Numbered from the stretch's first letter, positions 15,693 through 24,379 are shown. The stretch: DNA of 64,000 bases from Clostridia bacterium (GCA_017623435.1 JAGAPD010000049.1:1-64000), one strand, 5' to 3'. Made by a program: numbers and translations. The notes: a model not told the origin generated them from the sequence alone.

Positions 15693-16181
15693 ATGGAAAA
15701 ATTGCATCAGGATATTTTGGCGCTTCTCAAAGAGGACGCGCGCATGCCCGCAGGTGATATTGCAACCATGCTTGGCGTGGAGGAAAAGCAGGTAAAAGAG
15801 GCGGTTTCCTCGCTTGAAAAGCAGGGCGTTATCGCAAAATACACCATTATCGTCAACGACGAAAAGTGCGAAAAAGAGGGCGTTGAGGCGCTTATCGAGG
15901 TAAAAGTTTCGCCCGTCAGAGAAAAGGGCTTTGACGAAATCGCGCAGTACGTTTATCAGTTTGACGAGGTGAAAAGCGTTTATCTTATGAGTGGCGCGTA
16001 CGACCTTGTCGTGTTCGTTGAGGGTAGAACTTTGCGCGACGCGGCGCGTTTCGTCAGCGAAAAATTATCGGGCATTGACAAGGTTTTGTCCACCGCAACT
16101 CACTTCATTTTGAAAAAATATAAGGTGGAGGGAATCGTTTTAGATAAGAGTAAAGAACAAAGGTTGGTGGTTCAGCCGTGA
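15693..16181 (+). CDS. Lrp/AsnC-family transcriptional regulator
   Basis: 162 residues: an N-terminal winged helix-turn-helix (LHQDILALLKEDARMPAGDIATMLG) and a C-terminal RAM ligand-binding domain with the usual VKSVYLMSGAYDLVV. Such proteins sense amino acids and control their metabolism. The gene lies 15 bases after acn (AAAGGAG site) and overlaps the aminotransferase start (GTGA), a pairing seen in other Clostridia. It probably regulates its own operon. The ~20 residues after the domain are a polar tail. Confidence 0.9.
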   Translation: MEKLHQDILALLKEDARMPAGDIATMLGVEEKQVKEAVSSLEKQGVIAKYTIIVNDEKCEKEGVEALIEVKVSPVREKGFDEIAQYVYQFDEVKSVYLMSGAYDLVVFVEGRTLRDAARFVSEKLSGIDKVLSTATHFILKKYKVEGIVLDKSKEQRLVVQP

Positions 16182-17368
16182 ACTACGAGAAGCTGTTAAA
16201 TCCACGGGTTACGAGTATTCCGCCCAGTGGCATAAGAAGGTTTTTTGACCTTGCGAGTGAGATGGAGGATTGCATTTCTTTAGGAGTAGGCGAGCCTGAT
16301 TTCGTCACGCCTTGGGATATACGCGACGCAGCTATAAAATCGCTCCAAGCGGGTAAAACGCAGTACACCTCTAACGCAGGTCTTATTAGCCTTCGTGAGC
16401 AAATCGCGGGGTACGTATACCGTCGTTTTGCACTTTCTTATCAGCCAAAGAGCGAAATTATCGTTACGGTCGGTGCGAGTGAGGCGATTGATTTGGCGCT
16501 ACGAACGCTCGTTAGCGAAGGCGAAGAGGTGCTTATTCCTGCGCCCTCGTACGTAAGTTATCGGCCTAACGTAACGCTCGTTGGCGGAGTGGCGGTAGAA
16601 GTTAATTTAAGTGGCGAAAACGGTTTTAAATTGACAGCGGACGCGCTTAAAAAGGCAATTACGCCCAAGAGTAAAGCGCTTATTTTCCCTTATCCTAACA
16701 ACCCCACGGGCGCGATTATGACCAAAGAGGAAATGCAAGAAATCGTGGAAGTTATCGTCAAAAATAACCTTCTCGTTATCTCGGACGAAATTTACGCGGA
16801 GCTGACTTACGTAAAGGAAGGTCACGTTTCTATTGCCTCGCTCGAAGGAATGAAGGAGCGCACGGTGGTTATCAACGGCTTTTCAAAAGCGTTTGCTATG
16901 ACGGGCTGGAGGCTTGGGTATATGTGTGCGCCTCACGAAATTATTGAGCAAGCGTACAAAATTCATCAGTACACGATAATGTGCGCTAACACTTTTGCTC
17001 AGTACGGTGCGGAAATTGCGCTAGCTAGCGGCGCGGAGGACGAGTACGAAACGGTACGAAAAATGCGCGAGTCGTACGATATGCGTCGTAGGTATTTGTA
17101 CAACGAGCTAAACAAAATGGGACTGACTTGCTATATGCCACAGGGCGCGTTTTATATTTTCCCGTGCGTCAAAGTAACGGGACTGACGGGCGAACGGTTT
17201 GCGCAAAAGCTTCTTGTGGAAAAGCACGTGGCGGTAGTGCCGGGTAACGCGTTTGGTAGCGCAGGCGAATATTACGTAAGATGCTGTTACGCTACCTCGC
17301 TTGCGGACCTCAAAACGGCGGTATCTCGCATACGCGAATTTATGGAAGAGAACGGTTGGCTTAAATAA
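16178..17368 (+). CDS. Class I/II pyridoxal-phosphate aminotransferase
   Basis: 396 residues, fold type I. The cofactor lysine is K237 in FSKAFAMTGWRLGY; YPNNPTG and SDEIYAELTY supply further PLP contacts, and an arginine near the C-terminus (YVRCCYATS) binds the substrate carboxylate. It resembles the PatA/AspC-like branch rather than the other aminotransferase in this window (60446). GTG start overlapping the Lrp gene. Likely moves amino groups between an amino acid and 2-oxoglutarate; the substrate is not determined. Confidence 0.88.
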   Translation: MNYEKLLNPRVTSIPPSGIRRFFDLASEMEDCISLGVGEPDFVTPWDIRDAAIKSLQAGKTQYTSNAGLISLREQIAGYVYRRFALSYQPKSEIIVTVGASEAIDLALRTLVSEGEEVLIPAPSYVSYRPNVTLVGGVAVEVNLSGENGFKLTADALKKAITPKSKALIFPYPNNPTGAIMTKEEMQEIVEVIVKNNLLVISDEIYAELTYVKEGHVSIASLEGMKERTVVINGFSKAFAMTGWRLGYMCAPHEIIEQAYKIHQYTIMCANTFAQYGAEIALASGAEDEYETVRKMRESYDMRRRYLYNELNKMGLTCYMPQGAFYIFPCVKVTGLTGERFAQKLLVEKHVAVVPGNAFGSAGEYYVRCCYATSLADLKTAVSRIREFMEENGWLK

Positions 17369-17422
17369 AATACTGATTTTTTCTCGGCGACTGACCGTAA
17401 TCAAACGTAGTACCGTAATAAC

Positions 17423-17442
17423 GGGCGATTCGTGAATCGCCC
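17423..17442. repeat. Dispersed palindrome GGGCGATTCGTGAATCGCCC
   Basis: Perfect 20-base palindrome identical to those inside the two 155-bp repeats, and like them followed by CTACG. It lies in the 341-base gap between the aminotransferase gene and greA and is a REP-like unit. Confidence 0.8.
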
Positions 17443-17533
17443 CTACGGTTTGGTTGTTTTGCGTTAAATTGTTAAAAATTGACGAAAATTCGTTTAAAAT
17501 CCTGCTAAATGAGTGGGATTTGGCATAAACGGG

Positions 17534-17562
17534 TTGACAAAAGCATAAAAAAAGTATATACT
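17534..17562 (+). promoter_or_regulatory. Promoter of greA-lysS
   Basis: TTGACA (17534-17539), 17-bp spacer, TATACT (17557-17562); start predicted near 17569. Confidence 0.85.
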
Positions 17563-17568
17563 TACTAT

Positions 17569-17709
17569 TACATAGTAAAGTTATCGCTCGACGCCGTCCG
17601 ATTTCGGACGGCATTAACAACGTAAAAAGACGAAAAGCGTGAAAAACGCTTTTTGCAGGCGTGGAAATTATTTTCCACGTTTACTATTATAAAGGTAGGT
17701 TTTGTTATA
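17569..17709 (+). promoter_or_regulatory. Structured 5' leader of greA
   Basis: About 140 bases with three successive hairpins: 17593-17612 (8 bp, loop ATTT), 17633-17653 (AAAAGCGT with ACGCTTTT, terminator-like) and 17660-17679 (CGTGGAAA with TTTCCACG). A GGTAGGT ribosome site follows. Such a leader could act as an attenuator; greA leaders are known to do so in E. coli, but this one is a different sequence (inference). Confidence 0.6.
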
Positions 17710-18177
17710 ATGGCAGCAAAAATCACGGCAGGTAAAAAACAGGCGTTTGAAGAGGAGCTTCGTTATCTTAAAAACGAAGGCAGACAAGACGCGGTTAAGA
17801 AAATCCAGGAGGCACGCGCTTTTGGTGACCTTTCCGAAAACTACGAGTACAAGATTGCACGCGAAGAGCAAGGCAAGCTTGAAACGCGTATCGTTGAGCT
17901 TGAAAGCATTCTTGCGTCCTGCGAAGTTTACGAGCCGGCAAAAGGAAGTAAAGTGGTTGCGCTTGGTAGCGTAGTAACGGTTGAGGATATCGACACCGAA
18001 AAGAGAAGCGTTTTCGAAATCGTAGGCGTATACGAGTCCGATCCTAACACCACGCCCAAGAAGATAAGTGACGAATCCCCCATCGGTAAGGTTTTGATGG
18101 GACACGAAAAGGACGACGAGGTTGATTTCGTGCATAAGGGAAGAACGGTTACTTACTGCATCGTGGATATTAAATAA
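17710..18177 (+). CDS. greA: Transcription elongation factor GreA
   Basis: 155 residues: an N-terminal coiled coil whose tip carries the acidic DLSENYEY (acidic residues D and E that act at the RNA polymerase active site), and a C-terminal FKBP-like domain (SPIGKVLMG, then VTYCIVDIK). It rescues backtracked RNA polymerase by transcript cleavage. The ATG at 17710 gives the usual MAAKITAGKKQ start; an in-frame start 57 bases upstream lies within the leader hairpins and is rejected. lysS follows 24 bases on, as in other Firmicutes. Confidence 0.93.
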   Translation: MAAKITAGKKQAFEEELRYLKNEGRQDAVKKIQEARAFGDLSENYEYKIAREEQGKLETRIVELESILASCEVYEPAKGSKVVALGSVVTVEDIDTEKRSVFEIVGVYESDPNTTPKKISDESPIGKVLMGHEKDDEVDFVHKGRTVTYCIVDIK

Positions 18178-18201
18178 TTTAGAGAGTTTGAGGATAAACT
18201 A

Positions 18202-19689
18202 ATGGAAAACAACGAGAATTTGCTAGTAGAAGACTACGGCGAGCAAGTGCGTATTCGCCGTGAAAAGCTTTCCGCGCTCACTCAGGAGGGTAAGAACCCT
18301 TACGAGCAGACTAAATTTATCGTAGACGCGACGTCTAACGGGATTTTGGGCGATTTTGCTAATTACGAGAACAAAAGCGTTCGTATCGCAGGCCGTATCC
18401 TTTCGCGTAGAATGATGGGCAAGGCAAGCTTTGCTCACCTTCTCGATAGCAAGGGTAAAATTCAGATTTACGTAAAGCGCGACAACGTAGGCGAGGAAGT
18501 TTACGCGGAGTGGAAAAAAGCGGATATCGGTGACATTTACGGTATTGAAGGTACGGTATTTATGACGCATTCGGGCGAAGTTTCCGTTTCCGTAACGGCA
18601 ATGACGATGCTTTCGAAATCGCTTTTGCCTCTTCCTGAAAAGTTCCACGGACTTAAAGACAACGACCTTCGTTACCGTCAACGCTACGTTGACCTTATCG
18701 CTAACCCCGAGGTTAAGGAAAACTTCGTCGTTCGTAGCCGTATTATTAAGGCTATCCGTGACCTTCTCGACAGCAAGGGATTCGTTGAGGTGGAAACGCC
18801 CGTGCTTAACACCATCGCCGGTGGAGCAAGCGCGCGCCCCTTTATCACGCATCACAACACGCTTGACCTTAATATGTATATGCGTATCGCGCCCGAGCTT
18901 TACCTTAAACGCCTTATCGTAGGTGGCTTTGACAAGGTTTACGAGATCGGTAAAATGTTCAGAAACGAGGGTATGGACGTAAAGCACAATCCCGAGTTTA
19001 CGATGATGGAGCTTTATCAGGCGTACGCTGACTATAACGATATGATGGACATCACCGAGGAAATTTATCACGCGGCGCTTACTGCTGCTGGTAAGGGTGA
19101 TAAAATCACTTACGAGGGCGTTGAAATCGACCTTACTTCCCCGTGGGAAAGACTTACCATGCTTGACGCAATCAAGAGGTACGTGGGTATCGATTTTGAT
19201 AAAATGAACGACGCTGAGGCGCTTGAGGCGGCAAAAAAGGCAGGCGTTGAAATCGACGATAAAAAGACCGCTTGGGGCAATATCGTTTACGCAACGTTTG
19301 ACCAGAAGGTTGAGGAAAAACTCATTCAGCCCGTATTCATTACCGACTATCCTATCGAGGAAAGTCCGCTTACCAAGCAAAAGACTGAGGACCCCCGTCT
19401 TACGTATAGATTCGAGTTCTTTATTTTTGCGCGCGAAATGGGTAACGCGTATAGCGAGCTTAACGATCCTATCGACCAAAAGGAGCGTTTCCTCCGTCAG
19501 GTAGCACTTCGCGAGAAGGGTGACGACGAGGCGCAAATGATGGACGAGGATTTCGTAACGGCGCTTGAATACGGTATGCCTCCTACGGGTGGACTTGGTA
19601 TCGGTATTGACAGACTTATTATGCTTTTGACGGACAGCTCGTCCATTCGTGACGTAATGCTGTTCCCCACTATGAAACCCAAAAAATAA
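18202..19689 (+). CDS. lysS: Lysyl-tRNA synthetase, class II
   Basis: 495 residues, full length. N-terminal OB-fold anticodon-binding domain (about 55-150; RIAGRILSRRMMGKASF) and a class II catalytic core with motif 1 around FVEVETPVLN, motif 2 MFRNEGMDVKHNPEFTMME and motif 3 PPTGGLGIGIDRL. Charges tRNA-Lys. Co-transcribed with greA (24 bases apart, GAGGATAA ahead of the ATG). No T-box leader is visible. Confidence 0.96.
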   Translation: MENNENLLVEDYGEQVRIRREKLSALTQEGKNPYEQTKFIVDATSNGILGDFANYENKSVRIAGRILSRRMMGKASFAHLLDSKGKIQIYVKRDNVGEEVYAEWKKADIGDIYGIEGTVFMTHSGEVSVSVTAMTMLSKSLLPLPEKFHGLKDNDLRYRQRYVDLIANPEVKENFVVRSRIIKAIRDLLDSKGFVEVETPVLNTIAGGASARPFITHHNTLDLNMYMRIAPELYLKRLIVGGFDKVYEIGKMFRNEGMDVKHNPEFTMMELYQAYADYNDMMDITEEIYHAALTAAGKGDKITYEGVEIDLTSPWERLTMLDAIKRYVGIDFDKMNDAEALEAAKKAGVEIDDKKTAWGNIVYATFDQKVEEKLIQPVFITDYPIEESPLTKQKTEDPRLTYRFEFFIFAREMGNAYSELNDPIDQKERFLRQVALREKGDDEAQMMDEDFVTALEYGMPPTGGLGIGIDRLIMLLTDSSSIRDVMLFPTMKPKK

Positions 19690-19701
19690 AGTCACTAAAA
19701 T

Positions 19702-19731
19702 TGCGCGTTGCTCAGGTGACGCGCAGTTTGT
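19702..19731 (+). terminator. Weak terminator-like hairpin after lysS
   Basis: TGCGCGT pairs with ACGCGCA, followed by a broken T run (TTTGTAGTTTT). It may only reduce read-through into the next gene. Confidence 0.4.
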
Positions 19732-19745
19732 AGTTTTGAGGTACT

Positions 19746-20504
19746 ATGGATAACAAAATCACAAAAAGACGCGTTGCAATTCATTTTGAATACGACTGGT
19801 TAAAGTATATCGCGATAATTATAGCATCCATTTTCGTGTGCTATATCACTTTTAGCGCAATCAACGCTACGCGCGAGTACGAAAAAATAGAAATTTTCGT
19901 GACCAGCTACGCCCAGAACGAGTATTCAATGGACGAGGATTTCCTTACTACCGTTAAGGCGGAAGGGGACGACTATATGCGTGAAGTGTTGGTGCATTGT
20001 AATTCCACGCTCAACCCCGAGTATACTACGCTTTTTCAAGGGCACGGACCGAGCTGTGATTTGCTGATTATCCCCAAAAGCATGATGGACAGGAGCGCAG
20101 GCGCGTACAAATGGCTGACCGACGAAATGATTGCTGATATTTTCACGCCTGAGGAGGGCGAGCAGTTTAACGTGGACGTTAGCGCGCTTGAGTATTACGA
20201 GTACGACGCGTCCGTCGTTCCCGACGGCAAGGGCGAACCGCTTGCTAACGGCAGAAAGTACGGCATTCGCGTAGACAACCTCAAAAAGATGAAGGTTCAG
20301 AACGCGCCCTTCGTGTTTGATTATTCAAAGCTTGACGACAAGTATAACCCCGACGAAGAGGAAGAACCGCTTGATACGCAGTTTTACCTCGTAATCAACC
20401 CCAAAAGCATCAAAATTGGCGAGTACGGTAAAAAAGCGGAATATCATCATCTCAAACAGACCTTCCGTTTCATTCGTTGGTTTTTGAACGAGTACGCGGT
20501 ATGA
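19746..20504 (+). CDS. Uncharacterised membrane-anchored extracytoplasmic protein
   Basis: 252 residues. One N-terminal transmembrane helix (about 20-42: YIAIIIASIFVCYITFSAI) and a soluble domain outside the membrane. The soluble part has the look of a small ligand-binding lobe (EIFVTSYAQNEYS, then GPSCDLLIIPKSMMD, FYLVINPKSIKIGEY), and ends in a helical segment rich in aromatic residues. I cannot name the family. It overlaps the following decarboxylase by ATGA, so both are made from one mRNA. Confidence 0.7.
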   Translation: MDNKITKRRVAIHFEYDWLKYIAIIIASIFVCYITFSAINATREYEKIEIFVTSYAQNEYSMDEDFLTTVKAEGDDYMREVLVHCNSTLNPEYTTLFQGHGPSCDLLIIPKSMMDRSAGAYKWLTDEMIADIFTPEEGEQFNVDVSALEYYEYDASVVPDGKGEPLANGRKYGIRVDNLKKMKVQNAPFVFDYSKLDDKYNPDEEEEPLDTQFYLVINPKSIKIGEYGKKAEYHHLKQTFRFIRWFLNEYAV

Positions 20505-21577
20505 ACGATATCAAGGACAGTTTTATTTGCGCTGATAAAAAAAGCGCGTGCGCGGTGCGTGAATTTGAGCGTGGCATACTTAAAGGCGCGCTTGAGTTTA
20601 GCGACTACGAAACCTTCTGTACCCCCGGGCATAAGGGTACGCTTAATAAGGCGGACGTTACGGAGTACGACGGCGGAATTTTATTCCCCGGCGATAGCGT
20701 AGAAAAAGCACAGGAAAAAGCAAGAAAACATTACGGAGTAAAGCGACTTTACTTTAGCGTGGGCGGATCGTCAATCGCAATGAAATGGGCGATTTGGTCA
20801 ATAAGTGGAGATATCGTTGCCCCCGTTTTTACACACAAGTGTGTTTTTGAGGGTGCGGTTTTGGCGAGAGTAGACCTGTTTACTTTCGATAACGGGCAAA
20901 GCGACGGACTACCAAATATCCCTACGCCCGACGACTACGAAAAGGCTTTTGACGAGCATCATAGCGCAAAGGTAGCGGTGGTGACTTCGCCCGATTACTT
21001 TGGTAGATGCGCAGACGTTGAGGGCATAGCGAAAGTATGTCGTAAGCGTAATAAACTGCTTATTTTGGACGGAGCGCACGGCGCGCATTTCGCGTCCAGT
21101 CCGCTTTTACCAAACGGCGGAGAACAAATAGCCGATTTTGCAGTTATGAGCGCGCATAAAACCTTGCAGGCTTATACGCAAAGCGCAATAGGCGTATGCA
21201 ATAACGAAAAGTATTTTGACCGTTACGATAGCGCGGTAGAGCTTTTTGGTACGACCAGCCCGTCGTATTTACTTCTTGGCTCGATTGACAACGCGATTTG
21301 CTACGAGCAAGAAAACGGTAAAAAATACGAAACGCTGGTAGACGTATGCCGTCGTTTTAGAAAAGAAGTAACTTGTCTAAACAACGACGATCCTATGCGA
21401 TTAGTCGTAAAGAGCAAGAATAGCAAAAGACTTTTTGACGAGCTTATAAACGCAAAAATCATTCCCGAAACGTACTTTGGCGACTGTGTCGTGTTTATCG
21501 TGACGCTTGCCGACGACGTGGAAAAGATAGAAAAACTCAAACGCGAGATTATTAGGATAGAGAAAGATGAAAGGTAA
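20501..21577 (+). CDS. Orn/Lys/Arg decarboxylase-like PLP protein (YaaO-type), short
   Basis: 358 residues, fold type I. It has the family opening with TPGHKGT, the GGS of the phosphate loop (SVGGSS), LILDGAHGAHF with the cofactor aspartate, and the lysine in MSAHKTLQAYTQSA. About 100 residues of C-terminal domain found in YaaO/SpeA relatives (about 480) are missing or reduced. Its place before tmk is that of yaaO in Bacillus. Likely an amino-acid decarboxylase of polyamine metabolism; activity is uncertain because of the shortening. Confidence 0.82.
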   Translation: MNDIKDSFICADKKSACAVREFERGILKGALEFSDYETFCTPGHKGTLNKADVTEYDGGILFPGDSVEKAQEKARKHYGVKRLYFSVGGSSIAMKWAIWSISGDIVAPVFTHKCVFEGAVLARVDLFTFDNGQSDGLPNIPTPDDYEKAFDEHHSAKVAVVTSPDYFGRCADVEGIAKVCRKRNKLLILDGAHGAHFASSPLLPNGGEQIADFAVMSAHKTLQAYTQSAIGVCNNEKYFDRYDSAVELFGTTSPSYLLLGSIDNAICYEQENGKKYETLVDVCRRFRKEVTCLNNDDPMRLVVKSKNSKRLFDELINAKIIPETYFGDCVVFIVTLADDVEKIEKLKREIIRIEKDER

Positions 21578-22190
21578 ATTCGTTACGATTGAAGGGTGCG
21601 AGGGCGTTGGAAAAAGTACGCTGATTACGCTACTGAAAAAATACGTGCAGGACAATAATATCGACGCCGTTTTCACGCGTGAGCCGGGTGGTACGCCCGT
21701 AGCGGAAAAGATCCGCGCCGTTATTTTAGACGCTGATAACAAAGCAATGACTGACCGCGCAGAGCTTTTGTTGTACGCGGCGGCGCGCGCTCAGCATACT
21801 CAAGAAAAGATTATCCCTGCCGTAAGCGAAGGTAAAATCGTATTTTGCGACCGTTATTCCGACTCAACGCTTGCCTATCAGGGCTACGCTCGCGGTATTG
21901 ATATACAGCTTTGTAAGTCGCTTAATAGCATTGCCGAGTGTGGAGTAAATATTGACCTTACTATTTTTCTTGACCTTAGTCCTGAGGACGGATTCCGCCG
22001 AAAAGGTGGCGCGGACAAGGGCGACAGACTGGAGAACGAATCGCTTGCTTTTCACAGAAAAGTGTACGAGGGATTTAAGGATATTTCTAAAAACAGCGGG
22101 GGACGTTATGCGTCGATTGACGCGTCGCGTAGCAAAGAAGATGTTTTTGAAAGCGTTATAGCTACGCTTAAAGAGAGAGGAATTTTTTAG
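21567..22190 (+). CDS. tmk: Thymidylate kinase
   Basis: 207 residues, usual length. Phosphorylates dTMP to dTDP. P-loop EGCEGVGKST (9-18), the substrate motif DRYSDSTLAYQG, and the LID region RRKGGADKGDRLE with arginines in the position of the E. coli-type LID. Overlaps the decarboxylase by 11 bases and the holB start by one, within the conserved tmk-holB-yaaT order. The yaaQ and yaaR genes found in Bacillus between tmk and holB are absent. Confidence 0.95.
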   Translation: MKGKFVTIEGCEGVGKSTLITLLKKYVQDNNIDAVFTREPGGTPVAEKIRAVILDADNKAMTDRAELLLYAAARAQHTQEKIIPAVSEGKIVFCDRYSDSTLAYQGYARGIDIQLCKSLNSIAECGVNIDLTIFLDLSPEDGFRRKGGADKGDRLENESLAFHRKVYEGFKDISKNSGGRYASIDASRSKEDVFESVIATLKERGIF

Positions 22191-23152
22191 TGGATTACCG
22201 CAAAGTGGTAAAAAATAGCGCGGCTTACGCGCTTATGAACCGTGACGCTACGGGCAAAAGAATTGCCCACGCGTACTTGGTCGTAGGCGAGGACGAGGAG
22301 CTTGCAAACGCGCTCATAGCTACTTTTTTGTCCGAGTGCATATTTGGTAGCGACGCACAGTACGAGCGTATGCGTAGGTTTGCCTGTGCGGACGTAATAC
22401 GCCTTCCGCACGGCGACAGCGTATTGACTAGCGACGTTAAGGAAATAACGGACACCGTTTACTTCACGCCTACCGAACTTGACAGAAAGTTTTACGTGGT
22501 GGAAAAAGCGGAAACGATGAACGTATCCGCGCAAAATAAATTGCTTAAAGTTTTGGAAGAGCCACCTGCTACCGTCACCATAATTTTGCGGGCAAGCACG
22601 GTTAAAACGCTCCTTCCTACCGTGCTTTCGCGAGTAAAGCGCGTGGACGTTGACAAAGTCAGCGAAGAGGATATCGTGGATATGCTTACGACTCAGTACG
22701 GAGAGGAAAGCAAAGTGTATCTTGCCGCGGCGCTTTCGTCTGGATCGATATCTAAAGCGGAAACGGTAATGAAAGAGCGCCGTCACGAGGAGATGTTTTT
22801 CACCGTCGTATCAATGCTCAAGGGAATGAAAACGAGCCGTAACGTACTGCCTTATTCTGCAAAACTTATAGGGTATAAGGACAATCTTGGCGAGCTCGTT
22901 GACATAATTGAACTCGTGCTTGCGGACTGCTTATTAGCCTCTGCTGGCGTGAGGGACAGATTGCGTTTTAAGAGCGCGATTAAGGATATAATAGATATTT
23001 CGGCGCAATACACCGCGTCCGTGGTCGTACGACTTCGCGACGTGCTCGTGCGCGCGAGAAAGAGAATCGAGGGTAACGGCAACGCGCAATCGATTATTGA
23101 TGAACTTTTATTTTCAATGCTGGAGGTTAAGGCAAAATGCCTAAAGTCGTAG
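22190..23152 (+). CDS. holB: DNA polymerase III delta-prime-like subunit
   Basis: 320 residues, clamp-loader ATPase-fold protein. HAYLVVGEDEEL stands where active ATPases have the P-loop, so it is a non-ATPase delta-prime, which is normal for the family; the zinc-binding cysteines of the usual small module are largely gone. Conserved AETMNVSAQNKLLKVLEEPP and LSRVKRV (SRC-like region) are clear. GTG start overlapping the tmk TAG. It would sit in the clamp loader with DnaX and HolA. Confidence 0.88.
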   Translation: MDYRKVVKNSAAYALMNRDATGKRIAHAYLVVGEDEELANALIATFLSECIFGSDAQYERMRRFACADVIRLPHGDSVLTSDVKEITDTVYFTPTELDRKFYVVEKAETMNVSAQNKLLKVLEEPPATVTIILRASTVKTLLPTVLSRVKRVDVDKVSEEDIVDMLTTQYGEESKVYLAAALSSGSISKAETVMKERRHEEMFFTVVSMLKGMKTSRNVLPYSAKLIGYKDNLGELVDIIELVLADCLLASAGVRDRLRFKSAIKDIIDISAQYTASVVVRLRDVLVRARKRIEGNGNAQSIIDELLFSMLEVKAKCLKS

Positions 23153-24018
23153 GAATTAAATTCAAAAAGACCGCCAAGGTTTATTATTTTGAGGCAGGTA
23201 ATCATAAATACACAATGGGTTGCGGAGTTATCGCAGAGACTGCGCGCGGTACAGAGTACGGCACGGTGGCTATGCTCCCTACCGACGTTAGCGACAGCGA
23301 GGTCGTTCAGCCCTTAAAGCCCATTCTTCGCGTGGCAACCGAAAAGGACGAGGCGAAGATTCGTGAATTCGAAGCAAAGCACGACGAAACTTTTAGAATT
23401 GCCGCTGAAAAAATCGAGCAAAGCAAGCTTGAGATGAAACTCGTGGACGTTGAATACACGTTTGACGGCTCAAAGCTGGTTATCTACTTTACTGCCGACG
23501 GCAGAGTGGATTTTCGCGAGCTTGTAAAAGAGCTTGCCTCCGCGTTTAAAAAGCGTATTGAGCTTCGCCAGATCGGCGCGCGTGACGAGTGCAAAATGCT
23601 GGGCGGAATTGCTCCGTGCGGAAGAGCGTGCTGCTGTTCTGACCATATGAGCGAGTACGCGCACGTTACTATCAAAATGGCTAAAAACCAAAATCTTTCG
23701 CTTAACCCCACTAAAATCAGCGGACTTTGTGGACGACTTATGTGCTGTTTGGCGTACGAAAACGCGCACTACGTCGAGACTAACAAGAAAATGCCCAAGG
23801 TGGGCGCGACCGTTACTACCGCCGACAAGCGTAGCGGTGTGGTTACGGCAATCAATCAGCTCAAAGAGACCGTTCGCGTTAAGTACGAGAGCGGCGAAAA
23901 GATTGAATTTTTGGACGTTCCGCTCTCTGACGTCGTATCAAAGGGCAAAGGCTCTGCACTTGACGACGTGAAAGACGACGCTATGACGGACGCTGAAATA
24001 AAAAAATTAATTGATTAG
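23137..24018 (+). CDS. yaaT: PSP1-domain protein YaaT (RicT)
   Basis: 293 residues with the PSP1 domain: CKMLGGIAPCGRACCCSD, then LSLNPTKISGLCGRLMCCLAYE, the cysteine set that in Bacillus binds iron-sulfur clusters in the RicAFT (YmcA-YlbF-YaaT) complex. That complex influences RNase Y processing and the Spo0A phosphorelay. The C-terminal ~35 residues form an acidic helix. Starts inside the end of holB (16-base overlap, GGAGG site). Confidence 0.93.
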   Translation: MPKVVGIKFKKTAKVYYFEAGNHKYTMGCGVIAETARGTEYGTVAMLPTDVSDSEVVQPLKPILRVATEKDEAKIREFEAKHDETFRIAAEKIEQSKLEMKLVDVEYTFDGSKLVIYFTADGRVDFRELVKELASAFKKRIELRQIGARDECKMLGGIAPCGRACCCSDHMSEYAHVTIKMAKNQNLSLNPTKISGLCGRLMCCLAYENAHYVETNKKMPKVGATVTTADKRSGVVTAINQLKETVRVKYESGEKIEFLDVPLSDVVSKGKGSALDDVKDDAMTDAEIKKLID

Positions 24019-24028
24019 TCAAAAACTA

Positions 24029-24057
24029 TGGACAAAACGCTTAAATGGTGTTATAAT
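24029..24057 (+). promoter_or_regulatory. Promoter of the ferredoxin gene
   Basis: TGGACA (24029-24034), 17-bp spacer, TATAAT (24052-24057); then AAGGAGAG before the ATG. Confidence 0.8.
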
Positions 24058-24090
24058 GTATATATATTCTTAAAAGGAGAGTAAACTATC

Positions 24091-24261
24091 ATGGCACATC
24101 AAATTTCCGACGAATGTATTGCTTGTGGCGCTTGCGAGGCTGAATGCCCCGTTAACGCAATCTCCATGGGAGACGGCAAGTACGAAATTAATCCCGACGA
24201 GTGCATCGATTGTGGTGCTTGTGCAGCAGGCTGCCCTGTAAGCGCAATTTCCGAGAAGTAA
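24091..24261 (+). CDS. 2[4Fe-4S] clostridial-type ferredoxin
   Basis: 56 residues with two CxxCxxCxxxCP sets: C9, C12, C15, C19 and C38, C41, C44, C48. It is a low-potential electron carrier of anaerobes, used with hydrogenases, pyruvate:ferredoxin oxidoreductase and similar enzymes. Single gene with its own promoter and terminator. Many acidic residues and few aromatic ones are typical. Too short for most gene-length cut-offs, but certain. Confidence 0.97.
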   Translation: MAHQISDECIACGACEAECPVNAISMGDGKYEINPDECIDCGACAAGCPVSAISEK

Positions 24262-24285
24262 TTTCGACGAATTCATTAAAAAGAG

Positions 24286-24318
24286 AACGGACCTATAATT
24301 TTTAGGCCCGTTTTTCTT
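24286..24318 (+). terminator. Terminator of the ferredoxin gene
   Basis: ACGG-a-CCTA pairs with TAGG-c-CCGT (one mismatch), with an A-rich start and TTTTTC after it. Confidence 0.8.
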
Positions 24319-24330
24319 TGGACTTTGTCG

Positions 24331-24379
24331 CTCCATCGTCTTTAGCCACTAAAGGTGGTTTAGTAGGCTTGGGATGGAG
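24331..24379. other. Long imperfect hairpin ahead of the Sel1-repeat gene
   Basis: Outer arms CTCCATC/GATGGAG, inner arms AGCC-ACTAAA/TTTAGT-a-GGCT, loop GGTGG. There is no T run, so it is not a plain terminator. A palindrome GACCA..TGGTC follows at 24412-24428. It could be a structured leader or a DNA-level repeat element. Confidence 0.55.

Noticed and set aside
18223..19695. Long open frame (490 codons) on the minus strand opposite lysS
   Set aside because: Exact mirror of a certain lysS gene. No ribosome site, and the product has no recognisable motifs; such frames arise from the codon bias of this genome (also at 30136-31320 opposite serS).
22190..23152. holB as a pseudogene because the P-loop is missing
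   Set aside because: Delta-prime subunits often lack a working P-loop; the frame is intact and overlaps its neighbours as in a living operon.
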